Below are positions 24,870 to 36,049 of a DNA stretch of 64,000 nt, piece by piece; positions within the stretch are counted from its first letter, which is position 1; each line of letters begins with the position of its first letter. Source of the stretch: Certhia americana (Eukaryota; Chordata; Aves; Passeriformes; Certhiidae); the NCBI GenBank assembly GCA_018697195.1, contig CM031866.1, positions 3,979,418 through 4,043,417 of the forward strand, given 5' to 3'. A program made the translations under genes and the position numbers. The notes beneath the pieces were generated by a model, which saw only the letters and a program-made list of their open reading frames with translations, did not search any database and had not been told where the DNA came from.

Positions 24870-25060
24870 CTTATAACAGCCTCTGTATTTACAGGCCTTT
24901 AGGAAAATCTGCCTGATGATCATGCAGGCAATAATTAAGCCCAGTAATACTCAGGCTGACGGAACAATGAACATAAAATTCTCCATAAAGAATTTTCTAG
25001 GTAGGATAAAACACATGAACTACGGGTCGCCCTTCGCCTCTGTGCTACTTTTTCTTCTGT
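24870..25060. promoter_or_regulatory. Putative conserved non-coding element
   Basis: TGATGATCATGCAGGCAATA, ATTAAGCCCAGTAATACTC, GGCTGACGGAACAATGAAC and CTACGGGTCGCCCTTCGCC. Four CpGs, a SOX-type AACAATG and several TAAT/ATTA cores in repeat-free DNA. Looks constrained. Alignment is needed to prove it. Confidence 0.45.
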
Positions 25061-25064
25061 AACA

Positions 25065-28000
25065 TGATCAAACCAATTAGCTGGATCACACTGTGACACC
25101 TATCAAACTGCAAAGGGGAAATACATATTTTTGGTAAAGGCAAAGAACTGTCTGTACCCAGACAGATGGTAAACGTGTATCAGTTTCTTCCCTCTCCTCT
25201 TTAGTTAGTTCTTTTTTTCCCCTTTTGGTTTAAGTCACCCAGACCTTGTCTTTTCAGTAATGTCATAATCAGCAAGCTGATGGCAAGGCTGCTGATAATT
25301 GTTCTTTATGTTGCTCTCTGTTTAGTATCTGATTCAATACATCTGCGTGGACACCATTCCATCACCTTCTTAGTAACAAAGGTGAAAAAAATCAATGGCA
25401 ATCAGATTACCTTTTTAACAGAAAGGCTAAAGGGCCAGTGTGTTAAGTTCACAGTGCATCACCTTTCATTTAAAACATCTCACTTCTGGGGTTTTTGTTT
25501 TATTTTTTTATTATTTAACCTTTATTATTATTTATAGCACCAAGGGTTCCTCAGTATACCTTGATATAATTGTATTGGTCTCCCCCCAGTCAGAGTGGAC
25601 AGCTGTGACATCTTTTCTGCAGGGTGTAGTGTTAGTTTTGATAAGACAACTCTGTCACCAAATCCTTGTTTCACATGTGGTTCATAACAAAATCCAGGAA
25701 AGTCTGAACATCTTGTATAATTGTGTGCTGGGATTTTTACTGGTCACCCTCTCCTTTCCCCCTCATCCTCTGAGACAGACTCAAAGGAACACTGTGACTT
25801 ACAAGGTGTGCTATGTAGAATGACTACACTGCCAGCTGATTTTAAAGAAATTTAGGGATTTTTAGCAATCATGAAGAACAAAAAAAAATTGATAACAATT
25901 TCAGGATATGGTGTCAATAGCCTGTGATTCCTTGAGCACCCTAGTTGCAGAAGTCTGGATTAATGAATGACTCTCTTTATAGTTCATAAACATCCTATGC
26001 CCCTTTTAAACTACTAAGTAGATTTATTCAAACCTTCTTCTGACCACATATAGTTTGCATGACCTTATGCTTTCCTATTTTTCCACACAGTTATGTCTCC
26101 TCCTGCACCTCCAAGTCCTTTCTTACTGGTTCCACTAAATATGGGTGAGTTCTGTGACTGAATCAGTCACATCTTTGCCATGGGTAAAATAATTCCCATG
26201 CATTTGCTGGATAAAATTTCTGGAATCCTTTCTGAGAAAAGTAGTGCAGCACAAACTTTATTAATCAGGCTGGGATATCACAATTTGCTCCCATAAATAT
26301 GAATGAGCAGGGAGTGTCTCTCACAGAGTGCTTGTCATCTTTATAACTATTACATGAGCCATTCTCATCAGCCAAGGAACAGTTTCGAGTGGGTTGGAGT
26401 TAGGATTTTTAGTGATACTGACTTTTCTGTAGTTTGAATAACAAAACAAATGGTTTGTATACGTTATTTCATCTCTCTTCCAAAGCCAAAATTGTGCTTA
26501 GAGAGGTACTTTGTGCACATCAGCTTACAAAGAGTTATGTCCAGCAAATCCCCAAGGGAAAACAACAGGCAGGGTAAAAAGAAGTGGATGACTGATTAAA
26601 TTCAACAGGGTCTTTATTTTTCATTCCTTGGAAAATGTTCAAGAATCTTTTAGCTTGAATTTCAGGTCGAATTGCAGGTAACTATTAGAGACCTCTTCAT
26701 CACAGATCCCTACAGCTACAGTAATTTCAATTCATTAAGTGTTGCAGAAGTTAGTAATGATTTTAAGTAGTGGAATAAAATAATTTAAGAAATGGTAAAT
26801 TCCTTATGTGTTTTCTCCTTCCTTCATTTGGGTTATGACTATCAAAAGTAAAATTTTGACAATGAATTAAAGCCATCCTCATATCTAATGGGCTGCAGCC
26901 AAAATCCAGCTGTTTGTTTTTAAGAAAATATGCAAAAGGAAAGTAATTCAGAACTAAGTGGGATGAAATGTTTGTTTCTGGCAGTTTTGTAAATTGTGTA
27001 AGTCTGCAAACTACATAGAAGACCTTTCAGCAAATTAACATATATCAAAAATAGCAGGGGAAATACAGATTTACCACACATTCAGAAGGGATGAGTGACT
27101 TGAAACTGAGTGCAGGCAAATCTCCTCTCTGTGATCTTAAGAGAGTAGTGTTTATTGGGTCCCAGCTCCAATTTCCCTCGTATTTTTCCAGCTGAGAATT
27201 TTGAAGGACTGAGATATGTTCCCTACCAGAGACAAACATGCTGTGTCAAGGTCATGAGGAGGAACAACTTTAACCTGGCAAAGATCTTGTACCCAAACAG
27301 CTTCAGCACTCAACTCCTCAAGCAGACAGCAGAGAATTTACAGCCTCAGCCTGCTCCAACCTCTCCATAATTATATATGCAACCCTACACCTCTGATAAT
27401 TACCACGCAGGCAAGAAGTTACCCTCTGGCCCTACATAAGGTGGTCTATTTTGTACCTTGAATTTTCCAATGGAAACGTCCCCTTAGTGGGATTTCAGGT
27501 TGTGCTGCTGCATAAGGCTCGTGCCTGGTTTGAGCGCAGCACAAGGACAGCAGGGAGGGGAAGACAATAAGAGGGAATACAGGTAAAAAGAAAGAAAATC
27601 TGTGATCCTGCAAAGCAGGATTCACATGGCTACACGGAGCTTCTGGTGCTGGGAAGGGTCAGGATCTCAACTCGGGTGGATGGGAGGAACAGTGACCATC
27701 TGCAGTGTAAACCAGAATAACTCCTCACAAAATTCTTAGCACATTGCATGGTACTTTTGCAACTGGTATAGAATTTCACACCTGGGGTACACATTATCCA
27801 GCATCGAAAGACAAGAGCAAGGTTTTTAAGACAGATCTAGAGAGGCTGCAAATATCAAACCTTGCACATTTTCTTTGCTCAGTTCACAGAAAAAGCTGCT
27901 TCGTGAAGCACTGGTCAGTTTTGGGAACCTGTGGAGATACACGGGATGAATAAAATGTGTCCCTTACCCTTGCATAACACAATCTCTTAGGGACAGAGTT

Positions 28001-30628
28001 GGTTTCTCTAACTTTGAAACAAACTCAGGATTTATAAAAGTGCACTGATGTAGAAAGAAGCACTGTCCATAGGAGTCTGAGTTTCTGGCTCAGGGAACCA
28101 GACCCTCCAGAGGCCCTACTCGCCTTATGCCAAAAGTCTGGAACAAAAGGACACGTTTCTGTGTGAAATCTGTCTCTTCCCATGCATCACGCTTGCTAAG
28201 ATGCAGCCTTACAATGGAAAAGTGAAAAATGTCTGTTTTTTACTAATTATATAAACTACACCAACCTGGGGGAATTTGCAGGTGTGGGAAAGTCAGCTCA
28301 CAGGTGACTGATTACACCAGATGAGACATACTGAGGGCTGCAGGAAGCGGTAGATTTTTTCTCCGCCTCACTTGATTTTGTAGTGCTGTTGTCCAGGGAG
28401 CTAGAAGCAAAGACTGTTATAGTGAAAGGAAGATAGAAGAGTTTCTGCAGGAACACAGTTAGAGCTGGATGAGGATTAACTCAATAAATTTGTTTTTTCT
28501 CTATAAAATCAGCTCTTGCAGAGGGAGAATTTGTCTGTGGGACCTGGGTTTCCAAGCAGGGTGGCAGCCTGAGCTGTAGGGCTATCTCCAGTGGGGCTAT
28601 TCAGAAAGAAAGGAGGGGGCTTGGTGCTTTCCATGGAAATGTGCCTGCCAATACCACATGAGAATTACATCTTGTGCTGGCTGAGTCTGAATTGTACATG
28701 CTCAGGAGGTGATTCTTGGTGCTCCTGGGGTGGAGAGGGCTGTTGGAGATGAGGACTGCAGTGTAGTCCTGACTGTGTCTGGGTGCCCCTGTCACTGCCA
28801 TAGCTGCCTCCAGCCTTGCTGCCCAGCTGAGTTCTGTCCTCACTTTCACAACAGCAATTTAGATTTTTGACCAAAGATTTAATTTATTATTAGGGACATA
28901 TGTTTCTCGTAACTATGGTTTCTGTCAGAACCCACGAGCATTAGGGGTTTTTGTTGAGAAGAATGGAAAATTCCCATTGAGCAAAATTCCCCTATGCTGT
29001 GCCATTAACTTAGCTCCATATATCTTCAAGGGTGTGGAGACGGAGGGTTTTAAATATATTTAAACAATTAATTAAAGAAGCTTTTTCTTCCTTTAACTTT
29101 TCTCATTACAACTTGATATTAAGTTAAATAGTTTCATGAAACATTCTTCTTCAAAATAGAATTAATGTGTTTCCATTTTTATAACCAAGCGAAAAATATT
29201 TTTGGAGCTGAGAATATGCCAAAATCTATTTACTTAAAAAGAACCCCATAAGCCAAAGTTAAAAAAAGAAATGGGTTGGGGTAGTTTTTTATCTGAACTG
29301 TAGTGCAAATTCAAGGATCTTGCAGGCTTTAAGTGCAAGGATTGCTGCATCTGATTCAACCAGAGATCTCTGCCAGGATGAAAGAGGAAGAAAAGAGATA
29401 TAAACTTTTATTCTAGTAAAAGCTGGTTTTTTTCCTGTGGCATTTCAGTAGTCAATGATGGTGTGCAAAGCAGAAAAACTCCTGTTATTTCTTTTGCAGA
29501 TTTGCTGCAATAGACAGTTAACTAGGAGGAGAGTAGAAGATGAATTATGGTCAAAAAGGAGATGGAAGTTGCTCTTAATTACTTTTTCTGATCTCAGGGG
29601 TACTTCAATAACTGTTTTAAACCTTGTTTCATATGTTAACCTGGGTACTACATATTTCAAACTGGGCTAGTAAGTCACTAAAGGTAATGAGGGCTCCATG
29701 GTGTGATGTGAGCCAGGGTCCCACTGAAGCCTAATGACACCAGACTTAATTGGAAGGTGTAGCTGGTGAGCCAATAAAATCCCCCAAACCAAAAGCAGCA
29801 ATATGGGGGCTGAGGTTCTGCCCACAAGTAATTGCTCAGTGGTTTAAAGCATTGCAGAGAAAAGCTGAAGTCATATTTTTGCTATTAGACCAGACAGAAA
29901 TCAGTTCACTTGCTTCCTTGTTTTGATATTCTATGTGTTTAAAAGATTAGATTAATAACAGTCTAAGATGATTGTGTGGTGGCTGGGCTAATCTTTAAAT
30001 ATGTTATGGCAGAGCAGGCCTGCATCCTCATGTGGGTTATGCCTTATGTGATGGAAATGCTCATGAAGTCTGGAAAGCCACAAAATTTTTATTTATGGAT
30101 TTATTCAGTGTCAAAAATACAATGCTTCCTAATCTCCTTATAATAGTTACATTATATTTTTTTGTATTTTGTACTGTGAGTTTTATATTTTACATTATTT
30201 TTCAACAGGTACCTTTGCTGCAGATAAAGATAGAGGGGCTCCACAGGGTTTGTCAAAAATGTGATTCTCAAATGCTGTGCCTTGGCCACGCTTGGCTTGC
30301 CACTCTCTCAGACACCAGGTGCCCTTGGAGGATATGTGCTTATCCTTATCAAAGAGGATGCCTTCTTTGGGATGGGGCATTATCTGCACACCCCTTCTGC
30401 CTGACACAGAGAGCCAAGCACACAGACTGGAGACCAAAAAGCAGCTTTAGGGTAGATCCATGTCAAAGTTTTCCACCTTATTGCTTATGTTCTCCATGCG
30501 CTTGTTTATAAAGTGCTTGTAAAAAACACCTCGTTCTGAATTTGTGCTGTTTCTTGTTTCTGGATACTGAGGTTTTTTTACTTTTCCCTTATGGTCATTT
30601 CTGGGGGGAAAACCCCTTAATCATATAA
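25065..30628. other. Long non-coding stretch
   Basis: About 5.5 kb without a recognisable gene, RNA or repeat family. Slight CpG enrichment with CAAT-like and GC-richer sequence occurs at about 27.47-27.56 kb. Open frames are short and random-looking. Confidence 0.5.
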
Positions 30629-30629
30629 A

Positions 30630-30695
30630 AAAATTATGCTAACAAAATGTAGTGTGGGAAGTGCTTTGAGATCATGTCATGAAAGACCTCATGAA
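30630..30695 (+). repeat. Very weak L2/MIR-like 3' relic
   Basis: GGGAAGTGCTTTGAGATCAT followed by GTCATGAAAGACCTC resembles the conserved AAGTGCTTTGAGATCCTCGG-type 3' module of old SINE/LINE2 elements. The rest is unrecognisable. Confidence 0.35.
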
Positions 30696-30699
30696 GTGC

Positions 30700-31369
30700 A
30701 TGTCTGAGGAGATGTTTAGCTTACCCATTGTCTTGTTACTATCAAGTTTTTTGGTGGAAACATTTGGATTATGGTAGGGGATAATGCTTTTACTCAGAGC
30801 AGGTGTACAAAATTTAAAAAAAAAAAAAATTAGAAGGTATCAACCATAAACTTTCCTATTTCTATCTTTATACAGTATATATGGGCACATCACTACTTTC
30901 TCTGAGGAAGAAAAACATATCTATGAGAGCATCTAAAGTGTCAGCTTCTTCACGTATTGGTGACAAGGCAGAAGACTTCAGCCTGACGGCAAAGACTGAA
31001 AAAAGTCCATGTAGGTTATGAAGATGAACACCTTAGGCTTGCACAAGTGTCTGTCTCTGGCAGGACTCCTGACAGCAGCCAGGGAGGCTCACAGGAGCAC
31101 CACGACAGCGCCTGCTCCTGGGGCTCAAGAGCTCTTTCAGAGGCTCAGTGCTGTGCTGAACAGCTCAGTATGTGAGAAGACTGATATTTCAGCACTGAAA
31201 ATCCAGCCGTTACATTTGTTTATATTTTTGGTTATTTGTAAGCTCCCTAGCTACCCCTGTGAGTGTGACTCGGAGGCTGCCATATTGCACAATGTGTTAC
31301 CATGGTGGGTCAGATTAGAGCTACACTGCCAACCCTATTCCAGTAAGAGACCTGGCATGAAGAAAAGAT
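30700..31369. other. Non-coding stretch
   Basis: An A12-13 run lies near 30.82 kb. An open frame of 117 codons from 31018 has no recognisable domain. No other feature was seen. Confidence 0.5.
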
Positions 31370-31620
31370 GACTGAATTAGTGGCCAATTGGGACATTTTC
31401 TGACCTACTCTTTAGGAACCAAGTCCTCTGAACTTTCCCATTATCCTTCGGCTTCATCCTTTTAATAGGGACCAAATCTCCATTAACAATTGAACACCGA
31501 CAATAAGTGCCATCAGGAAAAGGAAATTCAATTTTAGTGGGGGATGACAGCCTTACCTTTTCGCGCTTAATTGGCCGTATTGTCTCCAAAAGTTAATTGG
31601 TTACTTAGTCCAGGTAGTTA
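31370..31620. promoter_or_regulatory. Putative conserved element with a minus-strand open frame
   Basis: CpG-retaining, repeat-free block (ATCCTTCGGC, ACACCGACAA, TTTTCGCGCTTAATTGGCCG) with several CAATTA/TTAATTGG homeodomain-like motifs. The minus strand from 31589 to 31377 is an open frame of 70 codons starting METIRPIKREK and containing PFPDGTYCRC. It includes a good splice-donor-like AAGGTAAGG, with its GT at 31556-31555. I recognise no protein family. Most likely a regulatory element with a chance frame, but a small exon or ancient coding relic is possible. Confidence 0.45.
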
Positions 31621-31719
31621 GTAAAATGTTTAGCTGCGTCAAAAAGCCCAGGCTCCTACTGTTAATGGGGCATGAAATGGAATGTTTGATACTGCAAATA
31701 AAATCAGTGATATTCAAGG

Positions 31720-31970
31720 ATGTTATGGTAGGTAATGCGTTGAAACTGCCATTTAATGGGTCCTGGAAGATTAGGGTAGTGTCAGCTGGAACCGCCCGGT
31801 CTCTTTTCTGACATTGTTAGTTGCCTCTTCATTTACTTAACGGCTGTCTGCACTGATTACATAGGCATAAAACTCCCTACAAAAAAACAACAGAGACACG
31901 CTCTATTAGCAGTCCAATTAGAACTATTTGCATATTACAGTTCATTTCTGCTTAAGTGAATCCCTAATAC
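31720..31970. promoter_or_regulatory. Putative conserved non-coding element with octamer motif
   Basis: Contains an exact octamer ATTTGCAT (31926-31933) and CpGs in AATGCGTTG, AACCGCCCGG, TTAACGGCTG and ACACGCTC. Further motifs are ACTGATTACATAGGC and GTCCAATTAG, both homeodomain-like. Probably linked with the block just to its left as one element cluster. Regulatory role inferred from composition. Confidence 0.47.
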
Positions 31971-31978
31971 AACTTTAG

Positions 31979-32026
31979 GAAAAAAAAAATTCTATTGTCA
32001 TTTAAAAAAGAAAAAAAAAAAAAAAA
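31979..32026 (+). repeat. A-rich low-complexity run
   Basis: An A10-11 run, then after a short gap AAAAAAG and sixteen A. Simple sequence. Confidence 0.85.
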
Positions 32027-32029
32027 GAA

Positions 32030-32628
32030 ACAGGGAAAGGAAAAGCCTTAAAGGTGATCTCTTCTCTACCTCTTCTTTCTCCCTGGGTAAATTTAGTAAA
32101 GGTTCATAAAAAATAAGGGATGGTGGAGCAGTCCAAAGGTAAGAGATTTCTGTTGCAGCCTTATGTGATGATAACTTTTTAAAATATCTGGAAAATCATG
32201 CTAACTTTTTCATATGGCCATTGTGGAGTTTTTCCCTAGATTGCTTTTCAACATTTTATTTTTTTCTTTAAGATATCCAAAGGTAAATGTTAGATCAACC
32301 TTCACCTTGGATTTCTTGAGCTAAATAGCTAATGTGGCTGAGAATGGATCTCAGGAGGAGCACACTTGATGCTGTGCAGTTCACCTACCCTATTAGCAAA
32401 TGGTGGAAAATGATTCCTCCCCTTCTCCCAGTCTTCTCCCACACCCTTAGAGGCTAGAGCTAATAGGGAGGGAATACAGCTCTCTGTGCCTCTTGAAAAT
32501 GCTTTTGTCTAAATTTAAACCCATTGTCAAATGGCACAGAATAGATGCCTTGGGACTGAACTGAAGCAGGTAAGAACAAATGCATTCAAATTATCAGAAC
32601 TTCAGAGGAGCCATCTCCTGCAGGAAGT
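32030..32628. other. Non-coding stretch
   Basis: No feature recognised before the CR1 copy. Part of 32531-32628 could be badly decayed CR1. Confidence 0.45.
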
Positions 32629-32629
32629 G

Positions 32630-32975
32630 TGGGAGATTTGGGATGACCTAATTGTGGCCTTCAACTACCTGAAGGGAACCTACAGGTATAAAGACATTTT
32701 AAAAGAGCATGCAGTGACAGGACAAGGGGGAATGGCTTCAAAATGGCAGAGAGTAGGTTTAGATTAGATATTGGGAAAAAAAATTCTTTACTCTGAGGGT
32801 GCTGAGGCACTGGCACAGGCTGCCCAGAGAAGTTGTGAGTGTCCCATCCCTGGAAGTGCCCAGGGTCAGGTTGGATGGGGCTTGGAGCAATGTGGGATAG
32901 TGGAATGCCCTTGCCTAGAGCAGGGTGTTGGAAAGAGATAAACTTTAAGGTCCACCCATTGTATGTCTTTGTGAA
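32630..32975 (+). mobile_element. CR1 LINE, 5'-truncated copy
   Basis: Reads through the typical 3' part of avian CR1 in order: GACCTAATTGTGGCCTTCAA, CTACCTGAAGGGAACCTAC, GAGCATGCAGTGACAGGAC, TTTAGATTAGATATTGGG, AATTCTTTACTCTGAGGGTG, GAGGCACTGGCACAGGCTGC, CCCATCCCTGGAAGTGCC, GTTGGATGGGGCTTGGAGC and a decayed ATAAACTTTAAGGTCC end. The reverse transcriptase frame is not intact. CR1 does not leave a poly(A) tail, which fits the end seen here. Confidence 0.9.
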
Positions 32976-33019
32976 GTAAGAGAAGCTGGAACTGGTGGTG
33001 GATGTTTGCTGGAGGCCTC

Positions 33020-33130
33020 TCTTTTCTCTCCCATCTGTAGAATGGGAAGAAGAATATCCTTATAGCCAAGTCACTGTGGGACTTTTGATTAATTGAAAGC
33101 AGTGCTTTGAGCTCTGCATCTGCAATGGCA
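33020..33130 (+). repeat. L2/MIR-like ancient element 3' part
   Basis: CTCCCATCTGTAGAATGGG, AGAAGAATATCC, GTGGGACTTTTGATTAATTG and AGCAGTGCTTTGAGCTCTGC follow the conserved order of the old MIR/L2-type 3' module. It lies about 50 bases after a CR1 copy on the same strand, but the two are unrelated insertions of very different age. Confidence 0.6.
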
Positions 33131-33131
33131 G

Positions 33132-33618
33132 CAACTGTGCCCATACAAACAGCAAGAGAGCTGAGAATCATAGAAATAGAACCCTGCAGGACTCTGAGGT
33201 GAAAGCTTCTTTAAAACGATAGCAATATTGCTGGTAATAACCAAAGGAAATAATTTATATTCTTCCTTTTAATTTCTGCTTTCCTGTAGTCTGCTGAGCC
33301 TGTTGTATTTAAATGCTTCTTTTTAGGATGGTAATTACAATTTGTGCACATGCTTGCTTGCGAGGAGGGTAGGCTGTTTCTCCTGTGAAATAAAAAAGCT
33401 GATTTTTTTTTTTTTTCCCCATGTCTTTTGTTAGCGTGTTTCCCAGGGCCCCACTCTCATGGAAACCTGGGGGCTGGCAACCAGCAAGAAGCTTCTCACC
33501 TGCCTCTTGGTTGGCTGGGATATATCACTGAGGGTCTCCAAGCCAGGCTGGCTGGGTGGAAAAGCTGAGCTGGTTGATTGGTACTTGGATTAGAGGCACC
33601 TACAGGAGCCCAGGGGAG
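33132..33618. other. Non-coding stretch
   Basis: Holds a T14 run ending in CCCC (33403-33420) and moderately GC-rich sequence at about 33.44-33.60 kb. No gene or repeat recognised. Confidence 0.5.
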
Positions 33619-33619
33619 A

Positions 33620-33790
33620 TCTTTGATGTTCAAATGCTAGTGTAAATACCGACAGAGTTATTTCCAAAGCTCGCACAGTTCAATTCCTTTTTACATGCAG
33701 ACCTAATTTCACAGGTCAGCCAACCCACCTCCGCTATTATCGGGATTTAGCGATTAATAGAGGATTTCAGTAGTTGACTGTGACAAATAG
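33620..33790. promoter_or_regulatory. Putative conserved non-coding element
   Basis: Five CpGs in 170 bases (ATACCGACAG, GCTCGCACAG, CTCCGCTATTATCGGG, TAGCGATTAATAG) and no repeat. GCGATTAATAG is a homeodomain-like site. Likely constrained. Function unknown. Confidence 0.45.
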
Positions 33791-33794
33791 TGAC

Positions 33795-34310
33795 TAGGGA
33801 AGGGGGGTGGTGGTGGAAAGTGTTCTAAAACAAGGAAGGTTTTTAACAGGTCTCTCTCCCCAAATCCATTATTTTTGCTCTGACACACAAACAATTGCAA
33901 ACAAGCCCAGAACCAAGAAAATCCCTCAATGCAAAGAGTGCAATTCTCTGATTCTCTCTCCTTCCACCCCTGCCTTGCCCATCAGAGGAGTCACAGTGTG
34001 CAATATGTATTGTTTTTATGCCCTGTTGGGTCCTTTGTGTCCGGCCCCCTGCTTTATATCTAACACTCATTCACACTTACCAGAGATGAGTATTGTCAGA
34101 CAAAACTCTGGCACTCAAGCTCCCACTGCCTCCAGGGGCTGCCCAGCCCCAGAGGGCACAGCCAAGGGGGGACAGGCCCTCTGCCCCCACAAACACTCCC
34201 CACCAGGAAAATTGGTTTCTGGAAAAGGACTGCCTGCTAATAAAACAGACTTAAATCTGTAAGCAGTGATTAAGGATTGGGCAGTGTTTTCTGCTGTTAT
34301 TACTTGAATA
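33795..34310. other. Non-coding stretch, open frame not called
   Basis: An open frame of 151 codons (33807-34262, +) has low-complexity P, S and T content, no domain and no family resemblance. I treat it as chance. Confidence 0.5.
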
Positions 34311-34312
34311 CA

Positions 34313-34356
34313 CTTTTTTTGTTTGTTTGTTTGTTTGTTTGTTTGCTTGTTTGTTC
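34313..34356 (+). repeat. (GTTT)n microsatellite
   Basis: About ten GTTT units with one GCTT interruption, beginning after a short T run. Confidence 0.95.
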
Positions 34357-34359
34357 AGG

Positions 34360-35970
34360 AATTTGAAAAAGAAAAAAAAAGGCTCCAAGTTATTTTAGGT
34401 ACTAGTTTCTTGCACAGTGGATGAATGAAAAAGAAAAGCAATACTTGGAAAATATTCATTTTCTTCCTTATATATATAAAAAAAAGGAATGGCAACCAGA
34501 ATTGCCTTTTTAAATAAAACATCAGCCTAAGAATGCAAACTCTACTCTGTTTATATTCAACATCTATTCTGTCTATTTTTTTTTTCCTGGTTCAATGTCA
34601 TGCCTAGTGGAATAGCAATTCACAGAAAACATGGGATAAATCATTAGTTCCAGTTTATTCTACTTTTATTTACAGCAAGGATTTCTTTACCACTGAACAG
34701 AATTGATTGCTGGTGAGAGACTATTTGATTATTAGTGTGGGACTACTTGGGCACTGCGGTAGTCACTGAGGGAAGGTGGCTTTTTTGGGTGCAGAGGGAT
34801 TGTGTAAAGGCTTGATCCATGCTGTGGGAACATGTGCCTCTTTTTAAGGGTTATTCTGCAGAGAACTCCAGATTCTGGAAACTGTTTTACCTTTTATTTC
34901 CATTAATTAATATGAACTAACAGAGGATTTGTTGATTTAAAAAAAAAAACAAAACAACAAAACAAAGGATAGTTTATTAGGTATTGCAAATAAAATCTGC
35001 TAATTTTTTTGTTAATCACGGTGGAAACTTTATTTTGCTTCTCTATAAGTGAGGGGGGGAGTCAGGTTGTCAGTTTCTCTTTCCATTTATGATTAGATTT
35101 CCCCACTGATCCACCTGGGATTTCCAGTATTGGAACAGGAGAAATGTATTTACTTTTATTTGTGTTTTATTTTTTTGTTCTTTTTTTTTTTTCCCCCCAA
35201 CAGTCTTACTCTAAAAAAATCCAAGTTCTGACCTCAAAAAATTTACCAGAGGCTTTCAAACTAAAAAGCTACTTTTTGTTACCAGTTGGAAATTTGCATC
35301 GCAAACTCTGGTGAACTTTAGCTGCACGCTGATGACCCGTGTGCCTTCCAGCCAAGAAACTTGCCTTGTAAAGGGAATACACAGGCTGAGAAGCTCCAGG
35401 GTCAGCTGGAGCCAGGAAATCTAGTGTCACAAGAAGAAATAATTTGCATGAGTCCTGCAAAAATAAATGAGCATATTGACATCTTTGGTCCCAAGTCACA
35501 CTCTGAGGCTGGATCATTCTACTCTGGTTTTGTGCCCGTCTTTTAGGGAAAATCAGAGTTGTTTTGTTATTTTGTTTGTGCAATCAAGAGTTATCTTTCT
35601 CCAGTCTTGGTTTGCCTGTGTGGGACTGGACTCCAGCTCTGGAGCCCTGGCTCTGAGCACCCTTCTCCTGACCTGGCGTTCAGCAGCAGGATCACATTAC
35701 TAATGAGTGCATGTTTGAACTCAATTAAAAGAAATACATTTTACGAAACTCAGCCTAGTTTCAAATATTCAGGCAGCTGTCTCTGCCAGTCACCTGCCAG
35801 TTTATTGCTTCAAGTCCTTTCCTCTAACTTAAAATCCTTTTAGCCTCAGCTCAGGGACAAATGACTTTTGTTGTTCCTTTTTGTTTACTGCTTTGGCTGT
35901 ACACATGGAAATAGCTTGGAAATAGCTTCTTTCCCAAGTATGGCACTTTGGCTCATGAAATAATTTGGCT
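34360..35970. other. Non-coding stretch with homopolymers
   Basis: Short A and T runs (34.37, 34.57, 34.94, 35.18 kb). The part at 35.28-35.56 kb has a few CpGs (CATCGCAAAC, CACGCTGATGACCCG) and could hold a weakly constrained element. Nothing else is recognised. Confidence 0.45.
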
Positions 35971-35973
35971 TTT

Positions 35974-36048
35974 AAAAAAAAAAAAAAAAAAAAGCTCACA
36001 ACATTTCCAGTATTTCTGTCCCACTGGGTGGGAAAAAAAAAAAAAAAA
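35974..36048 (+). repeat. Paired poly(A) tracts (A20 and A16)
   Basis: Twenty A at 35974-35993 and sixteen A at 36033-36048, 39 bases apart. Minus-strand frames across them give long F runs, which are artefacts. Confidence 0.9.
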
Positions 36049-36049
36049 G

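Noticed and set aside
30032..30511. 159-codon open frame (+)
   Set aside because: Hydrophobic patch comes from T-rich DNA. No domain and no supporting splice sites were recognised.
33163..33190. Possible CR1 tail (AATCATAGAAATAGAACC)
   Set aside because: Too short and lacks the GGTTTGGGTTGGA part that should follow in a minus-strand CR1 end.
33807..34262. 151-codon open frame (+)
   Set aside because: No domain or family resemblance, with a competing frame on the opposite strand. Looks like chance in a slightly GC-richer patch.
34313..34356. Regularly spaced repeat resembling an array
   Set aside because: It is a simple GTTT microsatellite with no spacers, so not a CRISPR array. The genome is vertebrate.
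35974..36048. Poly(A) tracts as tails of processed pseudogenes
   Set aside because: No upstream coding-like sequence or target-site duplications were recognised. They are better read as homopolymer expansions.
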